Shown piece by piece: positions 30,383 through 38,771 of a stretch of DNA of 64,000 nt. Both the position numbers and the translations under genes were made by a program. The notes beneath the pieces are model-generated. The model saw nothing but the letters and a program-made list of their open reading frames with translations. It was not told where the DNA came from and did not search any database. The stretch spans positions 1 to 64,000 of the forward strand of contig NZ_JAGGLO010000007.1 of NCBI RefSeq assembly GCF_017874475.1, written 5' to 3'. Within the stretch, counting starts at the first letter, position 1; every line of letters starts with the position of its first letter. The stretch is from Anaerococcus degeneri. GTDB taxonomy: Bacteria > Bacillota > Clostridia > Tissierellales > Peptoniphilaceae.

Positions 30383-30460
30383 TTGACAAAACATAAACAA
30401 TATGAAATAATATAATAGAATATTCTATTAATATATTCTATTTATATATTCTGTTATATT
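30383..30460 (+). promoter_or_regulatory. promoter and operator array of the flavoprotein gene
   Basis: TTGACA (30383-30388) is followed at about 17 bases by AATAAT. Then comes a perfect 18-base palindrome, TAATAGAATATTCTATTA (30413-30430), overlapping the first of three 13-base direct repeats of the form TATTCTATTAATA (to about 30460). The divergence from normal leader sequence and the TetR gene right after the flavoprotein suggest a TetR operator. Confidence 0.5.
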
Positions 30461-30474
30461 ATTATGGAGGGAAA

Positions 30475-32412
30475 ATGAAAGCTAAAAAATTGTTGGCAGG
30501 ACTCTTATCTTTATCAATTTTATTTGCCAGTGCTTGTGGTAATAAAGATGTTGGTCCTAAGGAAGAAGCAAAGACAGAAGAGGATTCTACTTCGAAATCT
30601 GGAAAATTTGAAGGCAAAGGTGAAGGTCTCAATGGAGATGTAAAGGTAGAAATTACATACGAGGATGGAGAAATCAAGGATGTAAGTGTTGTAGACCATA
30701 AAGAAACTGAAGGAATTGCAGATCCAGCCTTGAAACAAATACCTGAGAAGATAGTAAAAGAACAAAAAATCAATGTTGATACTATATCAGGAGCGACATA
30801 CACATCAAAAGCTATAATAGATGCTGTCAAAAAAGCTTTAGAAGCGGCGGGTGCCAATACAGATGATTTCATGAAAGAATCAAAAGAAGCGAATAAAGAT
30901 GGCGAAACTATAGAAAAAGAATACGATGTTGTAGTTATTGGCGGTGGTGGATCAGGCTTGGCAGCTACTGTGGCAGCTTTAGAGGAAGGTGCTAGTGTAT
31001 TAGTGTTGGAAAAAATGCCAACAGTAGGTGGGTCTACAATTATAGCAGGCGGTCAATATAATGCAGTAGATAAAAAAAGGCAAGATAAAATGCCAATGAG
31101 GAAGGATACTTTCGAATCTGTAAAGTCATACTACGAAGAAGAGGCAAAGAATGACCTTCACCAAGAACTCATGGATAAACTAAAAGAGCAAGTAGCTGAA
31201 TACGAAAAAAGTGGAATGGAAAATACCTTTGATTCGGTAGAATTACATGCTCTTCAAACTTATAGAGGTGGAGACTATGTAGGAGATCTAAATCTCATTT
31301 ATCAATTTACCAAGGGAGCTGAAGAATCAATAGGTATTCTTGAGGGCCTAGGTGTAGACTTCGTTGATGAAGTATTCACAGTAACTGGCGCTTTGTGGCC
31401 AAGAACTCACCAATTTGTTAAACCTCTTACAACTGGCCCTATAGAAGCTTATATGGAATATATAGGCAAGGCTGGGGATAAAGCTGAGATTATTTATGAA
31501 GCTAAGGCTGAAAATTTAATTGTTGAAGACGGTAGGGTAGTGGGAGTTGAAGCTAAACAAGGAAATGATAAGATCATAGCAAAAGCAAAAAAAGGTGTAG
31601 TTATGGCTACAGGTGGCTTTGCTAGAAATAAGGACCTTGTTAAAAAATACGGCATCCACTGGGAAGGCTTAGAAAAACTTGGTTCTACTAACGCAGTAAG
31701 TGCTACTGGTGATGGTATTATTATGGGTGAAGAAGTTGGAGCAAACCTTGTAGGAATGGAATGGATTCAACTCTTACCGGTAGGAGACCCAAAAACAGGT
31801 GGTATGCAAGGGAATATTTCAATAAATGCTGCTAACCAGTTATTTGTAAATAATCAAGGCAAGAGATTTGTTGCTGAAGACCAAAGACGAGATGTATTAA
31901 CCCAAGGACTGATGGAACAAGATGGTAAAGAAATGTGGATTTTACATGATGCACATGAATATACGGATGAAACTGTTAAAAATGACTTCAATGAAGAAAT
32001 AGGAGAACTTGTTAAAAAAGGTGTAGCTGTAAAAGGCGATACTATAGAAGAATTGGCTGAAGCTATGGGTGTTCCTGTAGAAAATCTAAAAGCCACAGTA
32101 GATGACTATAATAAAGTGGTCGCTGGTGAAAAAGAGGATGATTTTGGAAAGAAATTGCTCCAAGATTCGTTTGACAAGGGACCTTTTTATGCATCTAGAA
32201 GAGTGCCTACTATCCACCACACAATGGGTGGTCTTCAAATCAATGAGGCTTGTCAAGTTATTGATAAGGATGGAAAGATAATACCTGGCTTATATGCTGC
32301 TGGAGAAGTAACAGGCGGTATCCATGGCTCAAACAGACTGGGCGGAAACGCTATACCAGATACAGTAGTCAATGGTAGAATAGCTGGAAAGAGCGCTGCA
32401 AGTAGTAAATAA
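30475..32412 (+). CDS. extracellular FMN/FAD flavoprotein reductase (fumarate/urocanate reductase family)
   Basis: A 645-residue lipoprotein (lipobox LFASAC, Cys21). Residues ~45-125 form an FMN-binding domain with DTISGAT, where Thr108 fits the ApbE flavinylation motif. An FAD_binding_2 domain follows (VVVIGGGGSGLAA near 155-168, then GGSTIIAGGQYNA) and ends with HHTMGGLQIN and GSNRLGGNAIPDTVVNGRIAG. Relatives reduce fumarate, urocanate, methacrylate or similar acceptors outside the membrane, fed by flavin-based electron transfer. The electron acceptor cannot be read from sequence. GGAGG precedes the start. A TetR gene follows. Confidence 0.85.
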   Translation: MKAKKLLAGLLSLSILFASACGNKDVGPKEEAKTEEDSTSKSGKFEGKGEGLNGDVKVEITYEDGEIKDVSVVDHKETEGIADPALKQIPEKIVKEQKINVDTISGATYTSKAIIDAVKKALEAAGANTDDFMKESKEANKDGETIEKEYDVVVIGGGGSGLAATVAALEEGASVLVLEKMPTVGGSTIIAGGQYNAVDKKRQDKMPMRKDTFESVKSYYEEEAKNDLHQELMDKLKEQVAEYEKSGMENTFDSVELHALQTYRGGDYVGDLNLIYQFTKGAEESIGILEGLGVDFVDEVFTVTGALWPRTHQFVKPLTTGPIEAYMEYIGKAGDKAEIIYEAKAENLIVEDGRVVGVEAKQGNDKIIAKAKKGVVMATGGFARNKDLVKKYGIHWEGLEKLGSTNAVSATGDGIIMGEEVGANLVGMEWIQLLPVGDPKTGGMQGNISINAANQLFVNNQGKRFVAEDQRRDVLTQGLMEQDGKEMWILHDAHEYTDETVKNDFNEEIGELVKKGVAVKGDTIEELAEAMGVPVENLKATVDDYNKVVAGEKEDDFGKKLLQDSFDKGPFYASRRVPTIHHTMGGLQINEACQVIDKDGKIIPGLYAAGEVTGGIHGSNRLGGNAIPDTVVNGRIAGKSAASSK

Positions 32413-32418
32413 AGTAAG

Positions 32419-32444
32419 AGCATGGGCCTAGGTCCATGCTTTTT
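32419..32444 (+). terminator. terminator after the flavoprotein gene
   Basis: AGCATGG (32419-32425) pairs with CCATGCT (32434-32440), then TTTT. Confidence 0.75.
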
Positions 32445-32473
32445 ATGTTACAGAAGTGAGGTATGTTAATACT

Positions 32474-33034
32474 ATGGGAAAAATACATGTTAACGATAAA
32501 AAAAAGAAAATAGTAGATACAATAGCTTGCTTGATAGACGAAGATGGCCTTAAAAACATTTCTATAAAACAAATTTGTGAAGAGGCTAATATATCAATAG
32601 GAACTTTTTATCATTATTTTGATTCTAAAGATACAATAGTCGATGATATGTTTGAGGTTTTAAATGAATACTTTTTTGATAATGAAGAGATCATAAGGTC
32701 ACAAAAAAATTCCAAAGAAGCAGCCATATGTTTTGTAAGAAGCTTTGGAGAATTTGTGGAAGAATGGGGATATTATGCAAATGTCCTCATATCAACAGCT
32801 AAAGTAAGAAAAGATATAATATCTAGACCTGATCACGATATGTGGAAGATATTAAGGTCTATATTAGAGGAAGCTATTGAAAATAAAGAAATTTCAAACA
32901 CCTATGATTCGTATTTCTATACTGATTCTATAAAAGCCGTAATTAGAGGGAGTCTTTTGGAGTGGATATATAAGAAAGATGACTTCCATTTAACAGATCT
33001 AATAGTAAAAAGGGTTGAGTGCTTATTAAATTAG
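32474..33034 (+). CDS. TetR-family transcriptional regulator
   Basis: A 186-residue TetR-type repressor. The N-terminal helix-turn-helix reads KKKIVDTIACLIDEDGLKNI, then SIKQICEEANISIGTFYHYF; the C-terminal ligand domain is not specific. ATG 32474 is preferred to an upstream GTG at 32456, although GAGG spacing is slightly long. Its place directly after the flavoprotein gene, and the palindrome before that gene, suggest it controls it, perhaps sensing the reducible acceptor. Confidence 0.8.
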   Translation: MGKIHVNDKKKKIVDTIACLIDEDGLKNISIKQICEEANISIGTFYHYFDSKDTIVDDMFEVLNEYFFDNEEIIRSQKNSKEAAICFVRSFGEFVEEWGYYANVLISTAKVRKDIISRPDHDMWKILRSILEEAIENKEISNTYDSYFYTDSIKAVIRGSLLEWIYKKDDFHLTDLIVKRVECLLN

Positions 33035-33114
33035 TCGCAAGATGTTACTAGTAGGTATTTAGTAATTAACTATTATCTAGTACTAGACTTTTAAATATTG
33101 TTTTTGAAGACATC

Positions 33115-33320
33115 ATGAAGGAAAAAGAAATAATAGATAAACTTAAGGTAGATTCCAGAAATAGGTCCTACACGGCTAGGGGCCTTGGTCTGATTTTTTA
33201 GTTTAATAAGGATTGTAAAATCCTAATTATCGGCCAAGCTCCTGGAAAAAAGGTCGAAAAGACTGGTCTTTTATTTGATGATAGGAGCGGGGATAATCTG
33301 GTTGACAGGCAGGTGGTATT
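33115..33320 (+). pseudogene. remnant of a uracil-DNA glycosylase family gene
   Basis: An ATG at 33115 opens a short frame (KEKEIIDKLKVDSRN...GLGLIF) that stops; in another frame follow KILIIGQAPGKKVEKTGLLF and DDRSGDNL, the N-terminal motif of the small uracil-DNA-glycosylase-like family. The remaining two thirds are missing. It fills the ~380-base gap between tetR and nagA, together with the terminator at its end. Confidence 0.6.
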
Positions 33321-33337
33321 TATCCGCCTATTTTTTA
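33311..33337 (+). terminator. terminator before nagA
   Basis: AGGTGG and CCGCCT pair around a TATTTAT loop, followed by ATTTTTT. Confidence 0.6.
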
Positions 33338-33413
33338 TTTTTCTTATATTTAAGTGAATATATCGGGTATCATATAAAAGAAGATTTTGTTTATTTAAAA
33401 TTACGGAGGATTT

Positions 33414-34544
33414 ATGTTTTTTAAGGCTGATTATTTTATATTAGAAGACTCTATGCTCGAAGACTATTTTATGGAAGTTAAGGATGGAGTCATTGTTGGA
33501 TTTTCTAAAAACGAACCAGATGAATACGAATATTTAGGAGAAATTGTAGCTCCTGGTCTTGTCGACACCCACATCCACGGCTATGCTGGCAAGGATATAA
33601 TGAATGCTGAAGAAGGGGCATTGAATGTTATTTCTAAGGGACTTTTGGAGTGTGGGGTTACAAGCTTTTTGCCAACCACCCTTACAGATTCCAAGGAAAA
33701 GACAGATGCTGCCCTCAAAAGAGTTGCAGCAGAATATAAAGATGTAGAAGGAGCCAAGGTCAGGGGAATTTTCCTTGAAGGACCATTTTTCACTGAGAAA
33801 TACAAGGGTGCCCAAAATCCTGCCTACATGTCAGATCCAAAAATCGATTATTTAAAGGATTGGATTGAGCTTTCAGATGGTTTGGTAAATAAAATCGCCA
33901 TCGCTCCTGAAAGAGAAGGAGCAGAAGACTTTATCAAAAAGGCTAACGCCATGGGAGTGAGAGTTGCCCTTGGACACTCTGATGCGACTTTTGACCAGGC
34001 TGTGGCAGCTGTTTACGCTGGGGCAAATATTTTTGTCCACACCTACAATGGCATGAGCGGTCTCCACCACAGAGAACCAGGAATGGTTGGGGCAGCTATG
34101 TCTACAGATGCCATTTCAGAGCTGATTTGTGACGGCCACCATGTAAATCCAAATGCTGCAAATATCCTAATGAACGCCAAGGGTAGGGACAAGGTTGCCC
34201 TAATTACCGATTGTATGAGCGCTGGCGGTATGGCTGATGGGGACTACATGCTAGGAGATTTCCCTGTTAGGGTTGAGGGCGGCACAGCAAGGCTTAAGGA
34301 CGGCGGCTCTCTTGCAGGTTCTATACTTAAATTAAAGGAAGCTGTTAAAAACGTAGTTGATTGGGAAATTGCTGATATCTTTGAAGCTATCCAAATGGCA
34401 AGCCTTGTGCCAGCCAAGTCTGTTGGTATAGACAATATCTGCGGCAAGCTTAAGGAAGGCTACCCTGCTGACTTTATAGTTCTTGATTATGATATGAACC
34501 TAGAAAAAACATTTTTAAATGGCAAATTAGTTTATAGCAAATAA
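33414..34544 (+). CDS. nagA: N-acetylglucosamine-6-phosphate deacetylase (NagA)
   Basis: A 376-residue amidohydrolase removing acetate from GlcNAc-6-phosphate. Metal and catalytic motifs are DTHIHGYAG, LEGPF, VALGHSDATFDQ, FVHTYNGMSGLHHREPG and LITDCMSAGG (with the catalytic Asp). GGAGG lies before the ATG. It is a single-gene unit between two terminators. It would handle GlcNAc-6P from the cell-wall sugar PTS further right or from a BadF-type kinase; nagB is not in the window. Confidence 0.92.
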   Translation: MFFKADYFILEDSMLEDYFMEVKDGVIVGFSKNEPDEYEYLGEIVAPGLVDTHIHGYAGKDIMNAEEGALNVISKGLLECGVTSFLPTTLTDSKEKTDAALKRVAAEYKDVEGAKVRGIFLEGPFFTEKYKGAQNPAYMSDPKIDYLKDWIELSDGLVNKIAIAPEREGAEDFIKKANAMGVRVALGHSDATFDQAVAAVYAGANIFVHTYNGMSGLHHREPGMVGAAMSTDAISELICDGHHVNPNAANILMNAKGRDKVALITDCMSAGGMADGDYMLGDFPVRVEGGTARLKDGGSLAGSILKLKEAVKNVVDWEIADIFEAIQMASLVPAKSVGIDNICGKLKEGYPADFIVLDYDMNLEKTFLNGKLVYSK

Positions 34545-34558
34545 TATAAGATATTTAG

Positions 34559-34587
34559 AGCTTCTCAGAAATGAGGAGCTTTTTTTA
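34559..34587 (+). terminator. terminator of nagA
   Basis: AGCTTCTC (34559-34566) pairs with GAGGAGCT (34573-34580), followed by seven T. Confidence 0.85.
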
Positions 34588-34592
34588 TATAG

Positions 34593-34638
34593 GATAATGA
34601 TAATCGTTATTGACAATCTTTTAAATTTTTATTATAAT
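34593..34638 (+). promoter_or_regulatory. Fur box overlapping a strong promoter
   Basis: GATAATGATAATCGTTATT (34593-34611) matches 17 of 19 positions of the Fur consensus. TTGACA (34610-34615) starts inside it, and TATAAT (34633-34638) follows at exactly 17 bases. Iron-dependent repression of the next gene is therefore a strong inference. Confidence 0.8.
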
Positions 34639-34717
34639 TATAAGGGTTAATTAAATAAATAACTAACAATAAGCTTTAAATAGCTTAGGATAATTATTAT
34701 ATAAATTTGGAGGAATT

Positions 34718-35848
34718 ATGAAAGTAAAACATAAAGTAAGCTTAGCCCTAGCCTTATTATTGGCGATTAATATAGTGCCTGGAAGAGTAGATGCCAGTCA
34801 GGTAATGGAAGAGATGCCTAAGCAAGAAACTATGAGTGAAGAGAAGGATGTTGAAAATCCTATATCACTTAGTGATGAAGCCACACAGGATGATGAAACA
34901 AAGGCTTTTGAGGAAAAAGTTGCTAAGGCTAAGGAAGAACTTAAAAAATATTTAGACTCAATGGATGAAGAATCTGTTGACAATCCAGCTATAGCCTACG
35001 AAGGACAAACCAAGGAAGATATCAAAAAGGCCATAGCAAGGGCAAAAGAGCTTTTAGCTGATGAATCTATAGACCAAGCTAAGCTTGAAGAAATGGAAAA
35101 GATTCCTTTTAAGAAAGTAGATGGCAAGAAGAAAGGTTTATTTAGAGACTATACCCATAAGGCCTTGGTAAATTTTGAAGTAGTGGGTGAGAGAACAAAT
35201 AAGAATCCTCACAACAATAAAGCTTATGTAGGACTTAGGGATAATAAAATCAAGATTAAATCAAGCTTTAAGGGCCTAAAAAAATCTGGAGAAAGCAAAA
35301 ATAAATTTATAAAATTAAACTATGTTACAGAAGCTGATTATCAGGCAATGAAGCTTGATGGAGTATCAGCTGCAACACCAAAATACAAAAAACAAGAACT
35401 CCCTCAAGATGATTACATAATAAGGGAAGTGGAAGATGGCTATGAAATAGAAATCACCAAACTACCTGCAGATGCGAAATTCATCAAACCTGTAGCCCTA
35501 GTTAAATTTGCTGATGGAACATATTTTGAAAATGGTGATATAGTCTATGTCAAAAACGAAAAATCATCAGCTAAGCCAGCAAAGGCTGAAAAAGTAGATC
35601 AAAAGAGCGGAGCTACAGAAAAGGCAAGCGAGAAAAAAGAAGAAAAAATTTCAAGCAAAAAAGTTAAGGAAGTTAAGAAGGCAGACTCAACAAGCGAAGC
35701 TACAAAGAAAGATAAAAAAGAAGAAGCGAAAGTAGGAACTAAAGCTGCAGCCAAAAACGCAAAAACAGGCGTGGCATCTTCAATAGCAGCTATCCTAACT
35801 CTAGGAGCAAGTTCAACAGCTCTCTTTGCAAGTAAAAAAAGAAAATAA
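34718..35848 (+). CDS. Fur-controlled, wall-anchored surface protein of unknown function
   Basis: A 376-residue protein with a signal peptide (cleavage likely after VDA, ~27), an acidic helical region (~30-130), a beta-rich domain (~140-285), a Lys/Glu/Ala-rich wall-spanning stretch, and a sorting signal: NAKTG at ~347, a hydrophobic segment and a KKRK end. NAKTG is a non-canonical LPXTG-like motif. The beta-rich domain (VNFEVVGER ... AYVGLRDNKIKI) might be a divergent haem/iron-binding module of NEAT type, but I do not see the NEAT tyrosine motif. GGAGG precedes the ATG. The Fur box is the best clue: an iron-acquisition role is inferred. Confidence 0.7.
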   Translation: MKVKHKVSLALALLLAINIVPGRVDASQVMEEMPKQETMSEEKDVENPISLSDEATQDDETKAFEEKVAKAKEELKKYLDSMDEESVDNPAIAYEGQTKEDIKKAIARAKELLADESIDQAKLEEMEKIPFKKVDGKKKGLFRDYTHKALVNFEVVGERTNKNPHNNKAYVGLRDNKIKIKSSFKGLKKSGESKNKFIKLNYVTEADYQAMKLDGVSAATPKYKKQELPQDDYIIREVEDGYEIEITKLPADAKFIKPVALVKFADGTYFENGDIVYVKNEKSSAKPAKAEKVDQKSGATEKASEKKEEKISSKKVKEVKKADSTSEATKKDKKEEAKVGTKAAAKNAKTGVASSIAAILTLGASSTALFASKKRK

Positions 35849-35854
35849 TATTCT

Positions 35855-35879
35855 AAAGAGTCCTTGGGACTCTTTTTTT
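35855..35879 (+). terminator. terminator of the surface protein gene
   Basis: AAAGAGTCC and GGACTCTTT form a hairpin with a TTG loop; a T run follows. Confidence 0.85.
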
Positions 35880-35988
35880 AAAAAAAATCATTTATAGGTC
35901 CTGTATATTTATTTGGAAAAACCGTTTGCTTGGTTTATAATAAGCTTATAAAGCATTTTAAATTTAGATAAAGCAAAAGGAGATAGAG

Positions 35989-37407
35989 ATGACAGATTAT
36001 AGGATTGAAAGAGATTCTTTAGGAGACCTTAGGATTCCAAAAGACGCTTATTATGGAGCAAATGCTTATAGGGCCTACGAAAATTTCAAAATTACGGGCA
36101 AGGCTATGGACCCATATTTTATTAGGGCTATTGTTGAAATTAAAAAGGCTTGTGCTATTCAAAATAACAAGGTTGGCATTCTTTCAGATAAGAAAAGCAA
36201 AGCTATTGTTGCCGCTTGTGATGAGGTTTTAGCAGGCTCATATATAGGAGACTTTATCGTTGACCCTATCCAAGGTGGGGCAGGAACTTCTTTTAATATG
36301 AATGCCAACGAAGTTATTGCAAATATTGCAAATGTGGCCCTCGGCGGGACTCTTGGTCACTACGAACACATCCACCCAAACGACCACGTAAACCTCGGCC
36401 AATCCACCAACGACGTTATACCGACAGCTGGCAAAATCGCTATAATTCGCTATATAAAAGACCTTGCGGAAGATACAGAAAAACTAATCGTAGCCCTTGA
36501 TAAAAAGGCAGAATACTTTGACGACTATGTAAAAATGGGCCGCACCCAGCTTCAAGATGCTGTTCCAATCACCCTAGGCCAAGAATTTAAGGCCTATTCT
36601 AGGGTTGTGGAAAGGGGGCTTTTGAGGTTTAAAAAGGCCATCGAAGAGCTTTCTTCAATCAACCTAGGCGGCACAGCTGTGGGAACTGGCCTTAACGCTG
36701 ACGATGATTTTGTAGAAAATATCGACAAGGTCCTAAGGGAAATCACAGGCCTCGATTTAAAACAAGCAGAAGATTTGATAGACTCCACCCAAAACCTAGA
36801 TGGATTTTTATTCACTTCTTCAGTTTTAAAAACTTTTGCAGCCAGCCTTTCAAAGGTGGCAAATGACCTAAGACTCTTATCTTCTGGTCCGACAACAGGT
36901 ATTTCAGACTTCAACCTACCAGCCAAACAGGCAGGATCTTCAATCATGCCAGGCAAGGTAAACCCAGTAATACCAGAAGTTGTAAACCAGGTTGCTTTTT
37001 TGGTTGTAGGCAATGACCTAACAGTAACCATGGCAGTTGAGGCTGGTCAATTAGAGTTAAACGCATTTGAACCTATAATTTTCTACGCCCTAATCCAGTC
37101 AATAACAAGCCTTAGGGGAGCAATTCAAACACTCACTCTTAATTGCATAGAAGGCATCACAGCCAACAAGGAAAAACTAAGGGCTAAGGTAGAAAATTCT
37201 GTAGGAATAATTACCGCCTTTGCCCCACATATTGGTTATGATATGGCTTCAGCTATCGCCAAACAATCAATGAAGGAGTCTAGGCCAATTAGGGAGATAA
37301 TTTTAGAAAAAGGCCTCATGACAAGTGCTGAGGTTGACAAGATTTTAGACTATAGAAAGATGACCAAACCGGGTATCTTAGATGAAGAACATATGGAGAC
37401 ACACTAA
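35989..37407 (+). CDS. aspA: aspartate ammonia-lyase (aspartase)
   Basis: A 472-residue member of the aspartase/fumarase superfamily, deaminating aspartate to fumarate. The signature is GSSIMPGKVNPVIPEVVNQV; the VIPEVVNQVAF variant and IEGITANKEKLR near the end separate aspartase from fumarase. HVNLGQSTNDVIPT and GRTQLQDAVPITLGQEF are the other conserved blocks. GGAG precedes the start. First of a four-gene operon with almost no spacing; the next gene takes its product. Confidence 0.9.
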   Translation: MTDYRIERDSLGDLRIPKDAYYGANAYRAYENFKITGKAMDPYFIRAIVEIKKACAIQNNKVGILSDKKSKAIVAACDEVLAGSYIGDFIVDPIQGGAGTSFNMNANEVIANIANVALGGTLGHYEHIHPNDHVNLGQSTNDVIPTAGKIAIIRYIKDLAEDTEKLIVALDKKAEYFDDYVKMGRTQLQDAVPITLGQEFKAYSRVVERGLLRFKKAIEELSSINLGGTAVGTGLNADDDFVENIDKVLREITGLDLKQAEDLIDSTQNLDGFLFTSSVLKTFAASLSKVANDLRLLSSGPTTGISDFNLPAKQAGSSIMPGKVNPVIPEVVNQVAFLVVGNDLTVTMAVEAGQLELNAFEPIIFYALIQSITSLRGAIQTLTLNCIEGITANKEKLRAKVENSVGIITAFAPHIGYDMASAIAKQSMKESRPIREIILEKGLMTSAEVDKILDYRKMTKPGILDEEHMETH

Positions 37408-38771
37408 TGGATTTTAGGATAGAAAAAGATTCCATGGGGGAAATCAAGGTCGCAAATGACAAGGTCTGGGGAGCTCAAACCCAGAGGTCTTACGAAAATT
37501 TCCCACAAGGAGTGGCAATCATGCCCCTTGAGCAAATCAAATCTATGGTTATTGTTAAAAAGGCAGCGGCAATAGTAAATAATAGCCAGGGCAAACTTGA
37601 TGATGTCTATAAAGAAGCCATTGTTAAAGCTTGTGACAAGGTTTTGGCAGGTGGCTATGAGGACCAATTTCCACTTACAGTTTATCAAACAGGGTCAGGC
37701 ACTCAGACAAATATGAATGTAAATGAGGTTATAGCCCACTTGGCAAATGAAATTTTGGGTCAAAAGTTAATCCATCCAAACGATCACGTAAACATGAGCC
37801 AGTCAACAAACGACTCTTTTCCAACAGCTATCCACCTTACAAGCCTAAGGATGATAAATGAAAAATTACTTCCAGAAGTGGATGAAATCGCTGATGAGTT
37901 TTACAAAAGAGCAGAGGACTTTGAAGGAATCATAAAAACCGGCAGGACCCACCTCCAAGATGCAACTCCTCTTAGGCTATCAGATGAAATTAGAACTTAC
38001 GGGGACCTTATAAAAAGGGACGGGGATTATATTAGACAATCTGCCAAGGCCTTGGAATATTTGGCAATCGGCGGGACAGCTGTTGGCACAGGCCTAAATA
38101 CCAAGGAAGGCTACGATACAAAAATGGCTGAAGTCTTATCAGAACTTACAGATTTAGATTTGAAGGCTGATTCCAATAAATTCCTCCAATTATCAAGCAA
38201 ATATGGCATGGCCAAGGCCCACGGGGCTATCAAAATCCTTGCCTCAGACCTACTAAAAATCGCAGAAGACATAAGATTTTTATCATCAGGACCAAGGACA
38301 GGCATTGGCGAATTAATTATTCCGTCAAATGAGCCAGGCTCATCAATCATGCCGGGCAAGGTCAACCCAACCCAGGTTGAGATGCTTGCAATGATTTGCC
38401 TTGAAGTAATGGCAAATGACCAGGTCATTACCATGGCCAACTCTCTTGGCCAACTCGAGCTAAATGCCTATATGCCTCTAATAATTTACAAGATGGTGGA
38501 TTCGGTAAAAATCTTATCCAAAGGCCTCCATTCCTTTAATATCCACCTTGTGAAGGGCCTTGGCCCTAATGAGGAAAAAATCAAAGAAAATCTTGAAAAA
38601 TCCCTCATGTTAGTCACAGCCCTTTCCCCACATATAGGCTATGATAAGGCAAGCGAGATGGCGAAATTTGCCCACAAGGAAGGCCTAAGTCTTAGAGAAG
38701 CTAACCAGAGGCTGGGCTTTGTGACAGATGAAGAATTTATAAAAATAGTAGATCCAAAAAAGATGGTGTAA
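37407..38771 (+). CDS. fumC: fumarate hydratase, class II (FumC)
   Basis: A 454-residue class II fumarase hydrating fumarate to malate. GSSIMPGKVNPTQVEMLAMI is the superfamily signature in fumarase form; HVNMSQSTNDSFPTA and GRTHLQDATPLRLS are the other active-site blocks. Start and aspA stop overlap by one base (TAATG). Together the two enzymes turn aspartate into malate and ammonia. Confidence 0.9.
   Translation: MDFRIEKDSMGEIKVANDKVWGAQTQRSYENFPQGVAIMPLEQIKSMVIVKKAAAIVNNSQGKLDDVYKEAIVKACDKVLAGGYEDQFPLTVYQTGSGTQTNMNVNEVIAHLANEILGQKLIHPNDHVNMSQSTNDSFPTAIHLTSLRMINEKLLPEVDEIADEFYKRAEDFEGIIKTGRTHLQDATPLRLSDEIRTYGDLIKRDGDYIRQSAKALEYLAIGGTAVGTGLNTKEGYDTKMAEVLSELTDLDLKADSNKFLQLSSKYGMAKAHGAIKILASDLLKIAEDIRFLSSGPRTGIGELIIPSNEPGSSIMPGKVNPTQVEMLAMICLEVMANDQVITMANSLGQLELNAYMPLIIYKMVDSVKILSKGLHSFNIHLVKGLGPNEEKIKENLEKSLMLVTALSPHIGYDKASEMAKFAHKEGLSLREANQRLGFVTDEEFIKIVDPKKMV

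Noticed and set aside
34718-35848. NEAT domain haem receptor
   Set aside because: Fur control and wall anchoring fit, but the NEAT tyrosine motif is not visible; left as unknown.
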